Source of the DNA: Gemmatimonadota bacterium
GTDB taxonomy: Bacteria > Gemmatimonadota > Gemmatimonadetes > Gemmatimonadales > GWC2-71-9
NCBI GenBank assembly: GCA_003221035.1
Contig: QHUB01000012.1
Coordinates: 26,423-90,422, forward strand
DNA: 64,000 nucleotides
Reading direction: 5' to 3'
Shown here: one piece after another, positions 34,054 to 41,965 of the stretch
Position numbering within the stretch: the stretch's first letter is position 1
How the letters are laid out: each line of letters opens with the position of its first letter
Program-made: the position numbers and the translations under genes
The notes under the pieces: generated by a model
Database searches by the model: none
Told to the model about the DNA's origin: nothing
The model's input: the letters and a program-made list of their open reading frames with translations, nothing else

Positions 34054-35292
34054 ATGACGAAGCGACTGGGAATCGGCATGGTGGGGAGCGGTTTCAACGC
34101 CAAATTCCACCTCCTGGGCTTCCAGGGCGTGCGCAACGCCGACGTGCTGGGAGTCTGGAGTCCCAACCACACCAACGCCGCCGACACTGCCGCGATGTCG
34201 ACGCAATTAGGCGTCGGCGATGCCAAGCCGTATCCGTCGATCGCCGCCATGGTCGAAGATCCCGCGATCGATGCGATCTGGGTGTCGGGACCGAACCACG
34301 CGCGGATCGAGAACGTCGAGGAAGTCGTCAGCACGCTCGAGCGCGGCAAGGGCGCACTCCTGGGCATCGCGTGTGAGAAGCCCTTGGCGAGGAACGTGAG
34401 TGAGGCCAAACAGGTGCTGGATTTGGTCAGTAAGGTCGGGCTGCCGCACGGGTATCTCGAGAATCAGGTGTTCGCGCCGCCGGTCGAGGTGGGGCGGAAT
34501 CTCTTGTGGGCGCGCGGCGCCAAAACGACCGGTCGGCCGTATCTCGCGCGTGCCGCCGAAGAGCACAGTGGGCCGCACGCGCCCTGGTTCTGGCAGGGCA
34601 AGCTCCAGGGCGGCGGCGTGCTCAATGACATGATGTGCCACTCGTCGTTGCTCGTGCAGCACCTGCTCACCGATCCGGCCAAGCCGGTCTCATCGCTTCG
34701 ACCGACGCGCGTGACCGGGCACATCGCCAGCCTGAAGTGGAGCCGTCCGGCCTACAGCAAAAGGCTCACGGCCACGATGGGCAAGGACGTCAATTACGAC
34801 AAAACGCCGTCGGAAGATTTTGCCAGCGTGATTATTGAATTCCAGACCGACGACGGCCAGAAGGTCCTCGGCGAAGCGACGACGTCGTGGAGCTTCGTCG
34901 GCGCCGGCCTCCGTCTCTCCGCCGAGCTGCTCGGCCCTGAGTACTCGCTGCAGTGGAATTCGCTCGACTCGGGACTGAAGCTGTTCTTCAGTCGTGAGGT
35001 CATGGGCAAGACAGGAGAGGACCTCGTCGAAAAGCAAAACGCCGAGATGGGACAGATGCCCGTCGTCGCCGGAGAGGCGTGGGTCTACGGGTATGAGGCC
35101 GAGGATCGCTATTTCGTGGACTGCTTCCTCAACAAGAGAAAACCGTGGCTGACATTCGATGACGGCTTGCAGGTCGTGAAGGTCTTGATGACGGCCTACA
35201 TGAGCGCCGAGCAGGGAAAGACGCTCGATTTCCCGGGGCCGGGCGTCGACACGTTCGTCCCCGCGGTCGCGAAAGGGACCTGGAAACCATGA
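34054..35292 (+). CDS. Gfo/Idh/MocA-family NAD(P)-dependent oxidoreductase
   Basis: The 412 residues have a Rossmann N-terminus (IGMVGSGFNAKFHL, residues 6-19), the CEKPLARN motif with the conserved Lys near residue 109, and a C-terminal alpha/beta domain. No signal peptide is seen, so it is cytoplasmic. Such enzymes interconvert hydroxy and keto groups on sugars or cyclitols and here probably reduce or oxidise the keto sugar made by the neighbouring dehydrogenase. The ATG follows the previous stop directly. Its TGA overlaps the next ATG (ATGA). Confidence 0.9.
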   Translation: MTKRLGIGMVGSGFNAKFHLLGFQGVRNADVLGVWSPNHTNAADTAAMSTQLGVGDAKPYPSIAAMVEDPAIDAIWVSGPNHARIENVEEVVSTLERGKGALLGIACEKPLARNVSEAKQVLDLVSKVGLPHGYLENQVFAPPVEVGRNLLWARGAKTTGRPYLARAAEEHSGPHAPWFWQGKLQGGGVLNDMMCHSSLLVQHLLTDPAKPVSSLRPTRVTGHIASLKWSRPAYSKRLTATMGKDVNYDKTPSEDFASVIIEFQTDDGQKVLGEATTSWSFVGAGLRLSAELLGPEYSLQWNSLDSGLKLFFSREVMGKTGEDLVEKQNAEMGQMPVVAGEAWVYGYEAEDRYFVDCFLNKRKPWLTFDDGLQVVKVLMTAYMSAEQGKTLDFPGPGVDTFVPAVAKGTWKP

Positions 35293-36095
35293 ATCCATTG
35301 CAGATTGTTAATTGCGGATTGCGGATTGAAACTTCAAACATCAAATCCGCAATCCTCAATCCGAAATTCGCAATCTTTATCATCGGGGCTATGCTCCCCA
35401 CTACGATGCCCGCACAACAGTGGCCGCAGCATTCGATGGACCGTCCTCGTCCACCCGTCGTGGACCCAGGACCCGAGCGTCCCTCGGCACCCGCGCCAAA
35501 GGATGCGGTCGTGTTGTTCGACGGCTCGAACTTGTCGCAGTGGCGAGCCGAAGACAGCAGCGCGGCCAAGTGGACCGTCCGGGACGGCCATGTCGAAGTG
35601 AAGGCGGGCACCGGCATGCTGGTGTCCGCGCGCGGCTTCGGCGACGTCCAATTGCATATCGAGTGGGCCACGCCCGCCGTCGTGCAGGGTGAAAGTCAGG
35701 AGCGCGGAAACAGCGGCATCTTCCTGATGGGGATCTACGAGCTACAGGTTCTCGACTCTTACCAGAACGACACATATCCCGACGGCCAGGCCGGTGCGAT
35801 CTACGGCGAGAATCCGCCGCTCGTGAACGCAACGCGCGGGCCGGGCAAATGGCAGGAGTACGACATCGTATTCCATCGGCCGCGGTTCAAGGCGGACGGC
35901 ACACTCGACAAGCCGGCGCGGATGACGGTGCTTCTCAACGGCGTGCTGATTCAGGACAACTTCGAGCTGGTCGGACCCACCGCCAACCGGGCGCGGCCGC
36001 CGTACAAGGCTCATCCGGACAGGTTGCCGCTCAAGCTTCAGGATCACGGAAACCCGGTGCGATACCGGAACATTTGGGTCCGCGAATTGGAATAA
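35289..36095 (+). CDS. DUF1080 protein, 3-keto-disaccharide hydrolase-like
   Basis: Residues about 72-268 form the concanavalin-like DUF1080 fold (VVLFDGSNLSQWRAED, NSGIFLMGIYELQVLDSY, a C-terminal YRNIWVREL). Members hydrolyse 3-keto-glycosides produced by glucoside-3-dehydrogenases. The N-terminus (first ~30 residues) is encoded by a heptamer inverted-repeat element, and the hydrophobic part needed for export (FAIFIIGAML, ending TTMPAQQ) begins inside it. The start is uncertain: ATG 35289, or in-frame TTG codons at 35298 and 35319. A second hydrophilic linker rich in Pro follows. Confidence 0.86.
   Translation: MNPLQIVNCGLRIETSNIKSAILNPKFAIFIIGAMLPTTMPAQQWPQHSMDRPRPPVVDPGPERPSAPAPKDAVVLFDGSNLSQWRAEDSSAAKWTVRDGHVEVKAGTGMLVSARGFGDVQLHIEWATPAVVQGESQERGNSGIFLMGIYELQVLDSYQNDTYPDGQAGAIYGENPPLVNATRGPGKWQEYDIVFHRPRFKADGTLDKPARMTVLLNGVLIQDNFELVGPTANRARPPYKAHPDRLPLKLQDHGNPVRYRNIWVRELE
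35302..35375. repeat. inverted repeat of degenerate heptamers, GCGGATT type (element B)
   Basis: The left arm (35302-35330) is GATTGTT, AATTGCG, GATTGCG, GATTGAA. The right arm (35341-35375) has the reverse heptamers AATCCGC, AATCCTC, AATCCGA, AATTCGC. The ~10 bases between are unrelated. The element begins 13 bases after an ATGA stop/start overlap and encodes the signal region of the DUF1080 protein. Its architecture matches element A at 8868-8955 with T in place of one A in the core heptamer. Confidence 0.85.
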
Positions 36096-36101
36096 CGGCT
36101 G

Positions 36102-36116
36102 GCACCCATCGGGTGC
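36102..36116 (+). promoter_or_regulatory. small hairpin between DUF1080 gene and flippase gene
   Basis: GCACCC and GGGTGC pair around a 3-base loop, 6 bases after the DUF1080 stop. There is no T-run, so it is more likely an mRNA-processing or attenuation hairpin than a full terminator. Confidence is low because the stem has only six pairs. Confidence 0.3.
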
Positions 36117-36176
36117 TGGTCGACTCGATGGGAGCGTGATCTGAAGGTTGGTGTCCGGGCTGGTCTGATTTCGGGC

Positions 36177-37094
36177 GTGCTGCTGCTGGCGGTCGTCGTG
36201 GCCGTCGCGGCGCACTTTGGGAAACCGGAAGAGTACGCGAGGCTGCTCGCGCACGCGAAGCCGGCCTGGCTCGCCGTCGCCCTGGTGCTGCAAGTCGCGA
36301 CCTATGTCTGCGCGGGCGGCGTGTGGCAGCGCGCCCTCGTGCGCCAGGGCCACTCGCGCTCGCTCGTTGAAATGGTTCGCCTGGGCGTCGTGAAGCTGTT
36401 CATGGACCAGGCAGTGCCCTCGGCGGGGATCTCCGGCAATGTGCTGGTCGCGCGCGCGCTGGGGCATCGCGGTTTGTCGCACCAGAGCGCGACTGCGACG
36501 GTGATCGCGGGTCTCATCTCGTTCTACATCGCGTATGCGCTTGCTGTCGCGGGCGCGCTCGTCATCCTGTGGCTCACGGCCCACGCCAGTCAATTCATCA
36601 TGATCCTCGTCACGGTTTTCGCGCTGGTGTTGGCGCTTTTTCTGACGGCGCTGCTATGGGTGACGCGCGGCAATCGCGATCGCGTACCACGCTGGCTCAG
36701 GAAGATCAAACCGGTAGAGAAGTTTCTCGCCGGGATCGGTGATCGCCCGCCTCACGTGCTCCGCGATCTCGTCTTTTTCGTCGAAGCAACGGGGCTGCAG
36801 CTTCTGCTGATTGCGCTCGACGCGGCCACGCTCTGGGCCGTCCTCGAAGCAGTCGGCACCACGGCGCCGCCGGCGGGCGTGTTCGCCGCGTTCACGATGG
36901 CGTCGGTGGTTGCGATGATATCGCTGCTGCCGGCGGGACTTGGGACGTTCGATGGGACGGCGATTGCGTTACTGAGCGCCTTCCGGGTGCCACTGGAGGC
37001 GGCCGTCGCCGGGACGGTCCTCCTACGCGGCCTGACATTCATCCTGCCGCTCATCCCCGGCTTCTGGCTCGCCCGGGCGGAGGCGGTCAAGTAA
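36177..37094 (+). CDS. flippase-like integral membrane protein (LPG synthase TM / UPF0104 family)
   Basis: The 305-residue product has about eight membrane helices and the UPF0104 features (LGVVKLFMDQAVPSAGISGN near residue 65, LPAGLGTFDGTAIALL near residue 250). Relatives include the MprF flippase half and polyprenol-linked glycolipid transport proteins. The only standard start is GTG at 36177. The frame is open another 27 codons upstream, and VGVRAGLISG there reads like a natural N-terminus, so the true start may be a rarer codon near 36141. It follows the sugar genes on the same strand. Confidence 0.78.
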   Translation: MLLLAVVVAVAAHFGKPEEYARLLAHAKPAWLAVALVLQVATYVCAGGVWQRALVRQGHSRSLVEMVRLGVVKLFMDQAVPSAGISGNVLVARALGHRGLSHQSATATVIAGLISFYIAYALAVAGALVILWLTAHASQFIMILVTVFALVLALFLTALLWVTRGNRDRVPRWLRKIKPVEKFLAGIGDRPPHVLRDLVFFVEATGLQLLLIALDAATLWAVLEAVGTTAPPAGVFAAFTMASVVAMISLLPAGLGTFDGTAIALLSAFRVPLEAAVAGTVLLRGLTFILPLIPGFWLARAEAVK

Positions 37095-37098
37095 CGAG

Positions 37099-38337
37099 CT
37101 ACCTGACCGGCTGCTGGCCGACCTCGGTTGCTGTGGGGGCCGGCGCCTTAAAGAGAGCCCCGAAGAAGACGAGCACCGCTGCGGCAAACGCGGCGGGGAG
37201 TATCCAGAAGCTCCGCCACTGTTCCAGCGTCAACGCTGTCCCACCCGCCAGGAATCGATCATAGACATTGCCCGCGATCTGTGCCCCGATCAGCATCCCG
37301 ACCCCATACGTCACGAGCACCAGAAAGCCTTGCGCCTGGCCGCGAATGGCCGGCGTCGATTTCTTGTCGACGTAGATCTGGCCCGTCACAAAGAAGAAGT
37401 CGTAGCAGGGCCCGTGCAGGGCGATGCCGATCAGAATCATCCAGAAGATGGCATGGGGAGCGCCGAGCGCGAATAACGCATAGCGCAGCGTCCACGCGGC
37501 CATCCCCATCATCAGCATCTTCTTCACGCCAAGCCGCAGGAACAGCATCGGCATGATGAGCATGAAAAACGTTTCGGAGATTTGGCCCCATGTCTGCGTG
37601 CCCGCGATCTTTTTGACGCCGGCTGCAACGAGATACAGCTGCGTGAAGTTGTAGTACACGGCGAGCGGGATACACAGCAGCAGCGACGAGAGGATGAAGA
37701 CGTAGAATGGCCGGTCACCGAGCTGTTTAAACGCGTCCAGTCCCGCGATCGAACGCAGCGATACCGGCTGGCCGCGTGCCGGCGCCGGGGTGTGCGGCAG
37801 CGTAAAGCAGAACACGCCGAGCAGGATGCTGGCGGTCGCGGCCGTATACAGCGGCCCCGGTGTCTGCTCGGCGACACCGCCGATGATCTTTGCCAGCCCA
37901 AAGCTCACGAACAGTCCCGCCACGATCCAGCCGATCGTCCCGAACACGCGGATCAGCGGGAACTGCTGCTCCTGCGACTGGATGTGATGGAACGCCAGGC
38001 TGTTCGCGAGACCCAGCGTCGGCATGTAGCAGAGATTGTACAGCAGGAGCAAGAGAATGAACGCGGTAGGCTGCGCGGCGAACTGTGGTGTGGCGAACAG
38101 AATGAGGCCGCCGAGGAGATGCAGCGTGCCCAGGACCTTTTCCGTTGCGAAATAGCGATCCGCCACGAGCCCCAGGAAGAACGGCGCGACGATGGCCGCC
38201 ACGGGGTTCACCGTGTACGGCCAGTGCGTCAGCGTCGTCATGCCGTGATTCGTCATGTATACGGCAATCGATGTATACCAGGCCCCCCAGATGAAGAACT
38301 GGAGGAACATCATCGTTGACAGCTTGGTGCGGATCAC
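37099..38337 (-). CDS. MFS permease, nucleoside:H+ symporter-like
   Basis: The 412 residues form twelve membrane helices of the NupG/nucleoside-symporter branch of the major facilitator superfamily (MMFLQFFIWGAWYTSIAVYM near the start, FFLGLVADRYF after helix 2). In many bacteria, members beside GMC, Gfo/Idh/MocA and DUF1080 genes import sugars or cyclitols rather than nucleosides, so the substrate here is probably a sugar product. It converges on the flippase-like gene with a 4-base gap and lies just downstream of the second glycine-zipper lipoprotein. Confidence 0.85.
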   Translation of the reverse strand: MIRTKLSTMMFLQFFIWGAWYTSIAVYMTNHGMTTLTHWPYTVNPVAAIVAPFFLGLVADRYFATEKVLGTLHLLGGLILFATPQFAAQPTAFILLLLLYNLCYMPTLGLANSLAFHHIQSQEQQFPLIRVFGTIGWIVAGLFVSFGLAKIIGGVAEQTPGPLYTAATASILLGVFCFTLPHTPAPARGQPVSLRSIAGLDAFKQLGDRPFYVFILSSLLLCIPLAVYYNFTQLYLVAAGVKKIAGTQTWGQISETFFMLIMPMLFLRLGVKKMLMMGMAAWTLRYALFALGAPHAIFWMILIGIALHGPCYDFFFVTGQIYVDKKSTPAIRGQAQGFLVLVTYGVGMLIGAQIAGNVYDRFLAGGTALTLEQWRSFWILPAAFAAAVLVFFGALFKAPAPTATEVGQQPVR

Positions 38338-38341
38338 GGCG

Positions 38342-39124
38342 TCAGGATGCCGCGACTTCGAGTTCCTTCGTCAACCGGATGATGATATGCGCCCCCGCTG
38401 GTAAGACGATGTCCGAGTCCTTCGTCTGTGACGCCACTCCAGCGCCGGCGATGCCGCCGACCACGCCGCCGATGATCGTGCCCTTCTTGTTGCCGCCCAG
38501 GACGCGACCGAGAATGGCGCCCGCCGCAGCTCCCGCTCCCACCTTTGCCGCGTCACCCGTCGTCACGCCGCGGCCCTTGTGGATCGTTTCGAGCGAGTCG
38601 ACGGCCGCGTCGATGGTGTACGAGGCGCCGCGTACAGTGACGCTCGTAATGGCCACCGTCAAGGTCCCGGCAGTCTTGGGATTGGGCGCGGGCTTCACAT
38701 CCGTGATCTTGCCGTGCACCAGAGAGCCGGCCGGAATCACGACCTTCCCGCTCGCGTCGTGGACGTCTTCCACCACGTGCGCGCTGAAGGTGTCACCGAC
38801 CTTGGCCGTGCGCGACGAAATCGTGTCGTTCGACGCCATATCCATCTTGGTCCCGACGCCGAGCCGGGCCATGGCAGGCGCGGCCGGAGGCGCCGGCGGA
38901 TTCGTATGCGGCCGCGTCGCAGGCGGGCGCGTCGCCGGTGGATTGGCGGGCGGATTTGTCGGATGCTCCGGCACGTCGCGCATCGCCCCGGTGGACTCGG
39001 CCGGCGCGAGCGTGAGGTTACGGGCCGTCGAGTCGCTGGCCTGGCTCTGATCCTGCCCCTTCTGACACGCTCCCGCACTCAGCGTGAAAACTGCAATTGT
39101 CGCGAGAATCGCTACCCGATTCAT
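38342..39124 (-). CDS. glycine-zipper lipoprotein (paralogue 2)
   Basis: The 260-residue protein has a signal with lipobox SAGAC (Cys 20), a Pro/Thr/Asn-rich linker with TRPPATRP-type repeats (about 45-80), the same beta-domain as its paralogue (VVIPAGSLVHGKITDVKPAPN) and a near-identical glycine zipper (GGVVGGIAGAGVAS). GAGAGGG stands just before the ATG at 39124. The two paralogues bracket the sugar-oxidation cluster about 7 kb apart in the same orientation, so they arose by an older duplication or moved with the cluster. The function is unknown; an outer-membrane or surface role is inferred. Confidence 0.78.
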   Translation of the reverse strand: MNRVAILATIAVFTLSAGACQKGQDQSQASDSTARNLTLAPAESTGAMRDVPEHPTNPPANPPATRPPATRPHTNPPAPPAAPAMARLGVGTKMDMASNDTISSRTAKVGDTFSAHVVEDVHDASGKVVIPAGSLVHGKITDVKPAPNPKTAGTLTVAITSVTVRGASYTIDAAVDSLETIHKGRGVTTGDAAKVGAGAAAGAILGRVLGGNKKGTIIGGVVGGIAGAGVASQTKDSDIVLPAGAHIIIRLTKELEVAAS

Positions 39125-39156
39125 GGATCCCTCTCTCTATGACGGCGTGGTATGAT

Positions 39157-39861
39157 CTACAATCGGTCCCGCAAGAACTTGGGCGTCAGCCCCTGTAAGT
39201 ACCCCGCGAGCAATGTAAAGCTGTCGGTCACGAGCAGGATCCCAAGCAGGATTAGTAGCCCGCCGGCGACCCGGTCGACCCATACTATGTACGGTCGGAA
39301 CCGCTGAAACCAGACCAGAAATCGGTCCAGGGCCAGCGCGGTCGCCAAGAACGGCAGGGCGAGACCCAGGGCATAGACGGCCAGCAGGGTGGTGCCGCGC
39401 GCGAGGCCCGCCTGCGTCGCGGCCAGCGTGAGAATGCCGCCGAGGATCGGCCCGATGCAGGGCGTCCAGGCCGCACCGAACGTGAACCCGACCACGCCGG
39501 AGCCGAAGTATCCGAGTGGCTTGCGCGCCAGGTCGATCCGCCACTCGCGCATCAAGAAACCAGGACGCAGGAAGCCGAGCAGATAGATCCCGAACAGAAT
39601 GAGGAGCACGCCGCCCGCGCGGCCGAGCCACACCTGGTAGTCACGCAGGAGACTTCCGACGGCTGACGCGCCCGCGCCGAGCAGCACGAAGACCAGCGAA
39701 AAGCCGGCGACAAACCACAGCGCGTGCAGCAGCGCGATCCCGCGCCGATGCTCGATTTCCTCTACCGTCATGCCCGTGAGATAGCCGATGTAGCTCGGGA
39801 TGAGCGGCAGGACGCAGGGGGAAAGGAAACTCAGTAGGCCGGCGGCAAACGCGACGGCCAC
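39157..39861 (-). CDS. ccdA: cytochrome c biogenesis protein CcdA (short DsbD-like)
   Basis: The 234-residue, six-helix membrane protein moves reducing equivalents from cytoplasmic thioredoxin to periplasmic thiols for cytochrome c maturation or disulfide repair. The redox cysteines lie in SPCVLPLIPSYIGYLTG (near residue 16) and TPCIGPILGG (near residue 133). Length is normal for CcdA. It is one base downstream of the arginine decarboxylase gene. No thioredoxin-like ResA partner lies beside it. The abundant c-type cytochromes at 54-60 kb give it work to do. Confidence 0.92.
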   Translation of the reverse strand: MAVAFAAGLLSFLSPCVLPLIPSYIGYLTGMTVEEIEHRRGIALLHALWFVAGFSLVFVLLGAGASAVGSLLRDYQVWLGRAGGVLLILFGIYLLGFLRPGFLMREWRIDLARKPLGYFGSGVVGFTFGAAWTPCIGPILGGILTLAATQAGLARGTTLLAVYALGLALPFLATALALDRFLVWFQRFRPYIVWVDRVAGGLLILLGILLVTDSFTLLAGYLQGLTPKFLRDRL

Positions 39862-39862
39862 A

Positions 39863-40423
39863 CTAGCCGCAGAACGCCACGGCCGACACCACAGTGGTCC
39901 AGCGCCCGTCCGGCCCGCACTCCGCCGTCGACGTGACGTTCATCGTGCGCACGATTTCGCCTGACAGGAGCCATTGCTCGCGGCGCTCGTCCCAGGCCTT
40001 GTCGGCTTCGAAGGGCACGCCGAGCACCGTGGCGAGCATCGACGCCGCGAGGTCCTCCGCGTACTCGCCGGACACCGTCTCGCTCTGACCGTAGCTGTGA
40101 TGCTCGGAGATGTAACCGTGGTGAGATGCATCGGCGGGCATCGCCACGCCGATCGAGGCGGCCACCAGGCGGCTGGGTTCGTTTGTCGCCGATTCCGCGA
40201 TGACGGCAAACACCACCTGACCGGGCTTCAGCATGCTCATCCCTTCTTCCCGGTCCACGAGCTCGCATTGCGGCGGAAAAATCGAGCTCACGCGCACGAG
40301 ATTGAAGTTGGCGAGATGCGCATCGCGCAGCGCCATCTCGAAGCTGGTGAGCTTTTCCTTGTGCCGTCCCACGCCCTTGGTGAGGAAGGCCTTGGTCGGG
40401 ATGAACATTCTCGCGTCAATCAA
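39863..40423 (-). CDS. pdaD: pyruvoyl-dependent arginine decarboxylase
   Basis: PdaD converts arginine to agmatine for polyamine synthesis. The 186-residue proenzyme should self-cleave at the second Ser of RVSSIFPP (near residue 45), creating the pyruvoyl group on the alpha chain. Other family segments present are [18 protein letters not shown] and the C-terminal TTVVSAVAF strand. The start may be ATG 40423 or the ATG at 40408 ([12 protein letters not shown]), the latter matching the usual N-terminus. It sits 7 bases after a small unknown gene and near a TIGR00300 enzyme, suggesting an arginine/ornithine locus. Confidence 0.9.
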   Translation of the reverse strand: MIDARMFIPTKAFLTKGVGRHKEKLTSFEMALRDAHLANFNLVRVSSIFPPQCELVDREEGMSMLKPGQVVFAVIAESATNEPSRLVAASIGVAMPADASHHGYISEHHSYGQSETVSGEYAEDLAASMLATVLGVPFEADKAWDERREQWLLSGEIVRTMNVTSTAECGPDGRWTTVVSAVAFCG

Positions 40424-40430
40424 CTCGGAA

Positions 40431-40844
40431 CTACCTCCCTTCGTACCAGACCGCGGGACTCAGCTCGACCGGCGGCTCGGAATCCCCGCCACGATCCACC
40501 GTCGCCTGCATGACCTGCGCCAGCACGGCGGCGGGACTCAGCGCGACCTCCTCGACTTCGATCTTCGACTGGCCGCGCTCTTTCCCGCGGACGATCAGCA
40601 TGTACTTCGCCGTGTAGACGCGCAACCGTCCGTCTGGCGCCTTCCGCGTCACCACCGCGGTGCCCCACTCTTTCCCCTCACGCTTGATCGGCCGAAACAG
40701 ATAAATAGTCTCGATCTCCGCGGGAGGCACCTGCGCCTCGACCGCGGCCGCGAGCTTCGCCCAGCCGGCGCCCTGACCGGGCCCGGGGGGCGCCGCTAGC
40801 GGGAAGACCGGGCCGGGGTCGCGACCGGAGTCGCCTGTTGCCAT
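40431..40844 (-). CDS. small protein of unknown function between LOR/SDH enzyme and pdaD
   Basis: The 137 residues have a Pro/Gly-rich first 25, overlapping the end of the TIGR00300 gene by 49 bases, then a compact alpha/beta domain ([32 protein letters not shown]) that looks genuine. Its proximity to pdaD and the LOR/SDH gene suggests a linked role in arginine metabolism, but no motif shows it. The true start could be later, for example a GTG at [12 protein letters not shown] do not recognise the family. Confidence 0.6.
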   Translation of the reverse strand: MATGDSGRDPGPVFPLAAPPGPGQGAGWAKLAAAVEAQVPPAEIETIYLFRPIKREGKEWGTAVVTRKAPDGRLRVYTAKYMLIVRGKERGQSKIEVEEVALSPAAVLAQVMQATVDRGGDSEPPVELSPAVWYEGR

Positions 40845-41932
40845 CGCTCGATGTAGAAGCGCAGCACGTGCATGAAATCCTGCGCGTTCGTGACGACGCC
40901 GTAGGCCTGATGTGTGCCACGATCACGCAACTTCGTCACCACGAATTCGGTCTGGTCCACGCAGATCGTTGTGAGCGGCCGGATGTCGTCGGTCACGCCG
41001 GTGTCCACGAACGCCGGGAGCATGTTCCCCACCGCGATGGCGTGCAGCGCCGTGGCCACAAAGATCGCGAACGTCGCGCTCGCGGTATGGGCGCGCATCG
41101 CATCCTGCGCCGCGAGCGTATCGGCTAGGACGCCCGGCAACGGACCGTCGTCGCGGATCGATCCCGCGAGCACATACGGAACGCGGTTCGTGACGAGGGC
41201 ATGCATGATGCCGCTCTTCACGATCCGCTGGCCCACCGCCTTCTCGATCGAGCCCGCGCGCCGGATCGCGTTGATCGCCCGCATGTGGAGTCCGTGACCC
41301 CCTTCAACGCTTTCGCCGGAGCTGGACATCCCCAGCGTCGTGCCGAAAATGGCGGCCTCGAGATCGTGCACCGCCACGGCATTGCCACCGAGTAGCGTCT
41401 GACAGTAGCCGTTCTCGATGAACCAGATCATGTCCTCGCGCGCGCGGGCGTGCACGAGCGCAGGCCCGATCACCCACAGGATCTTGCCGCCGCGCTGCTT
41501 TTCCTCGCCCAGCAGCTGGGCGAGCACCCCGTAATCCACCGGCCGCTCGCGCGAGACTTCCGCGGCCATGAAGCGGAACTCATTGGGGCTGTGCGTGCGG
41601 CCGAGAAAGCCTTCGGCATGTACGAAGATACCTTCGCTGCCGTCCTCGGCGGCTCCGACCGCAACCTTGTCCCCGCTCCGCACGCGCCGCGGCTCGGTGA
41701 CGACCAGATCTTCGGCGCCTGCTTGAACGATGACGCAGTCCATGCGCGGCAGGCGCGGCCTGCGCCAGTCGCCGCCGGGAAGCTTTACGTACGTGGGAAG
41801 GTTGGTGGTCGAAAAAAAACCGTCGGGGAGGACGCCGTCGGCTGGTGCGGGCGTGAACCGCGCGTCGGGCGCGGTCGCGAGTGGCGCGGCTGCAAAGTTG
41901 GGTGGTCGGTACTGAAACCGAGGACGACTCAC
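40796..41932 (-). CDS. LOR/SDH-domain enzyme (TIGR00300), ornithine cyclodeaminase-like
   Basis: The 378 residues match the TIGR00300/LOR-SDH conserved region: VIGPALVHARARED (about 153-166), an NAD-site-like segment LLGGNAVAVHDLEAAIFGT, VEGGHGLHMRAINAIRRAGS and VLAGSIRDDGPLPGV. Related proteins include an archaeal ornithine cyclodeaminase and the C-terminal part of cyanobacterial arginine dihydrolase. Conversion of ornithine to proline is thus possible but not certain. The N-terminal ~120 residues form a small beta-rich domain. It sits in the run with pdaD, giving an arginine-processing context. Confidence 0.8.
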   Translation of the reverse strand: MSRPRFQYRPPNFAAAPLATAPDARFTPAPADGVLPDGFFSTTNLPTYVKLPGGDWRRPRLPRMDCVIVQAGAEDLVVTEPRRVRSGDKVAVGAAEDGSEGIFVHAEGFLGRTHSPNEFRFMAAEVSRERPVDYGVLAQLLGEEKQRGGKILWVIGPALVHARAREDMIWFIENGYCQTLLGGNAVAVHDLEAAIFGTTLGMSSSGESVEGGHGLHMRAINAIRRAGSIEKAVGQRIVKSGIMHALVTNRVPYVLAGSIRDDGPLPGVLADTLAAQDAMRAHTASATFAIFVATALHAIAVGNMLPAFVDTGVTDDIRPLTTICVDQTEFVVTKLRDRGTHQAYGVVTNAQDFMHVLRFYIERWQQATPVATPARSSR

Positions 41933-41965
41933 AGGCCGGTCAAAATACCCGGAATGAATTGGCTT

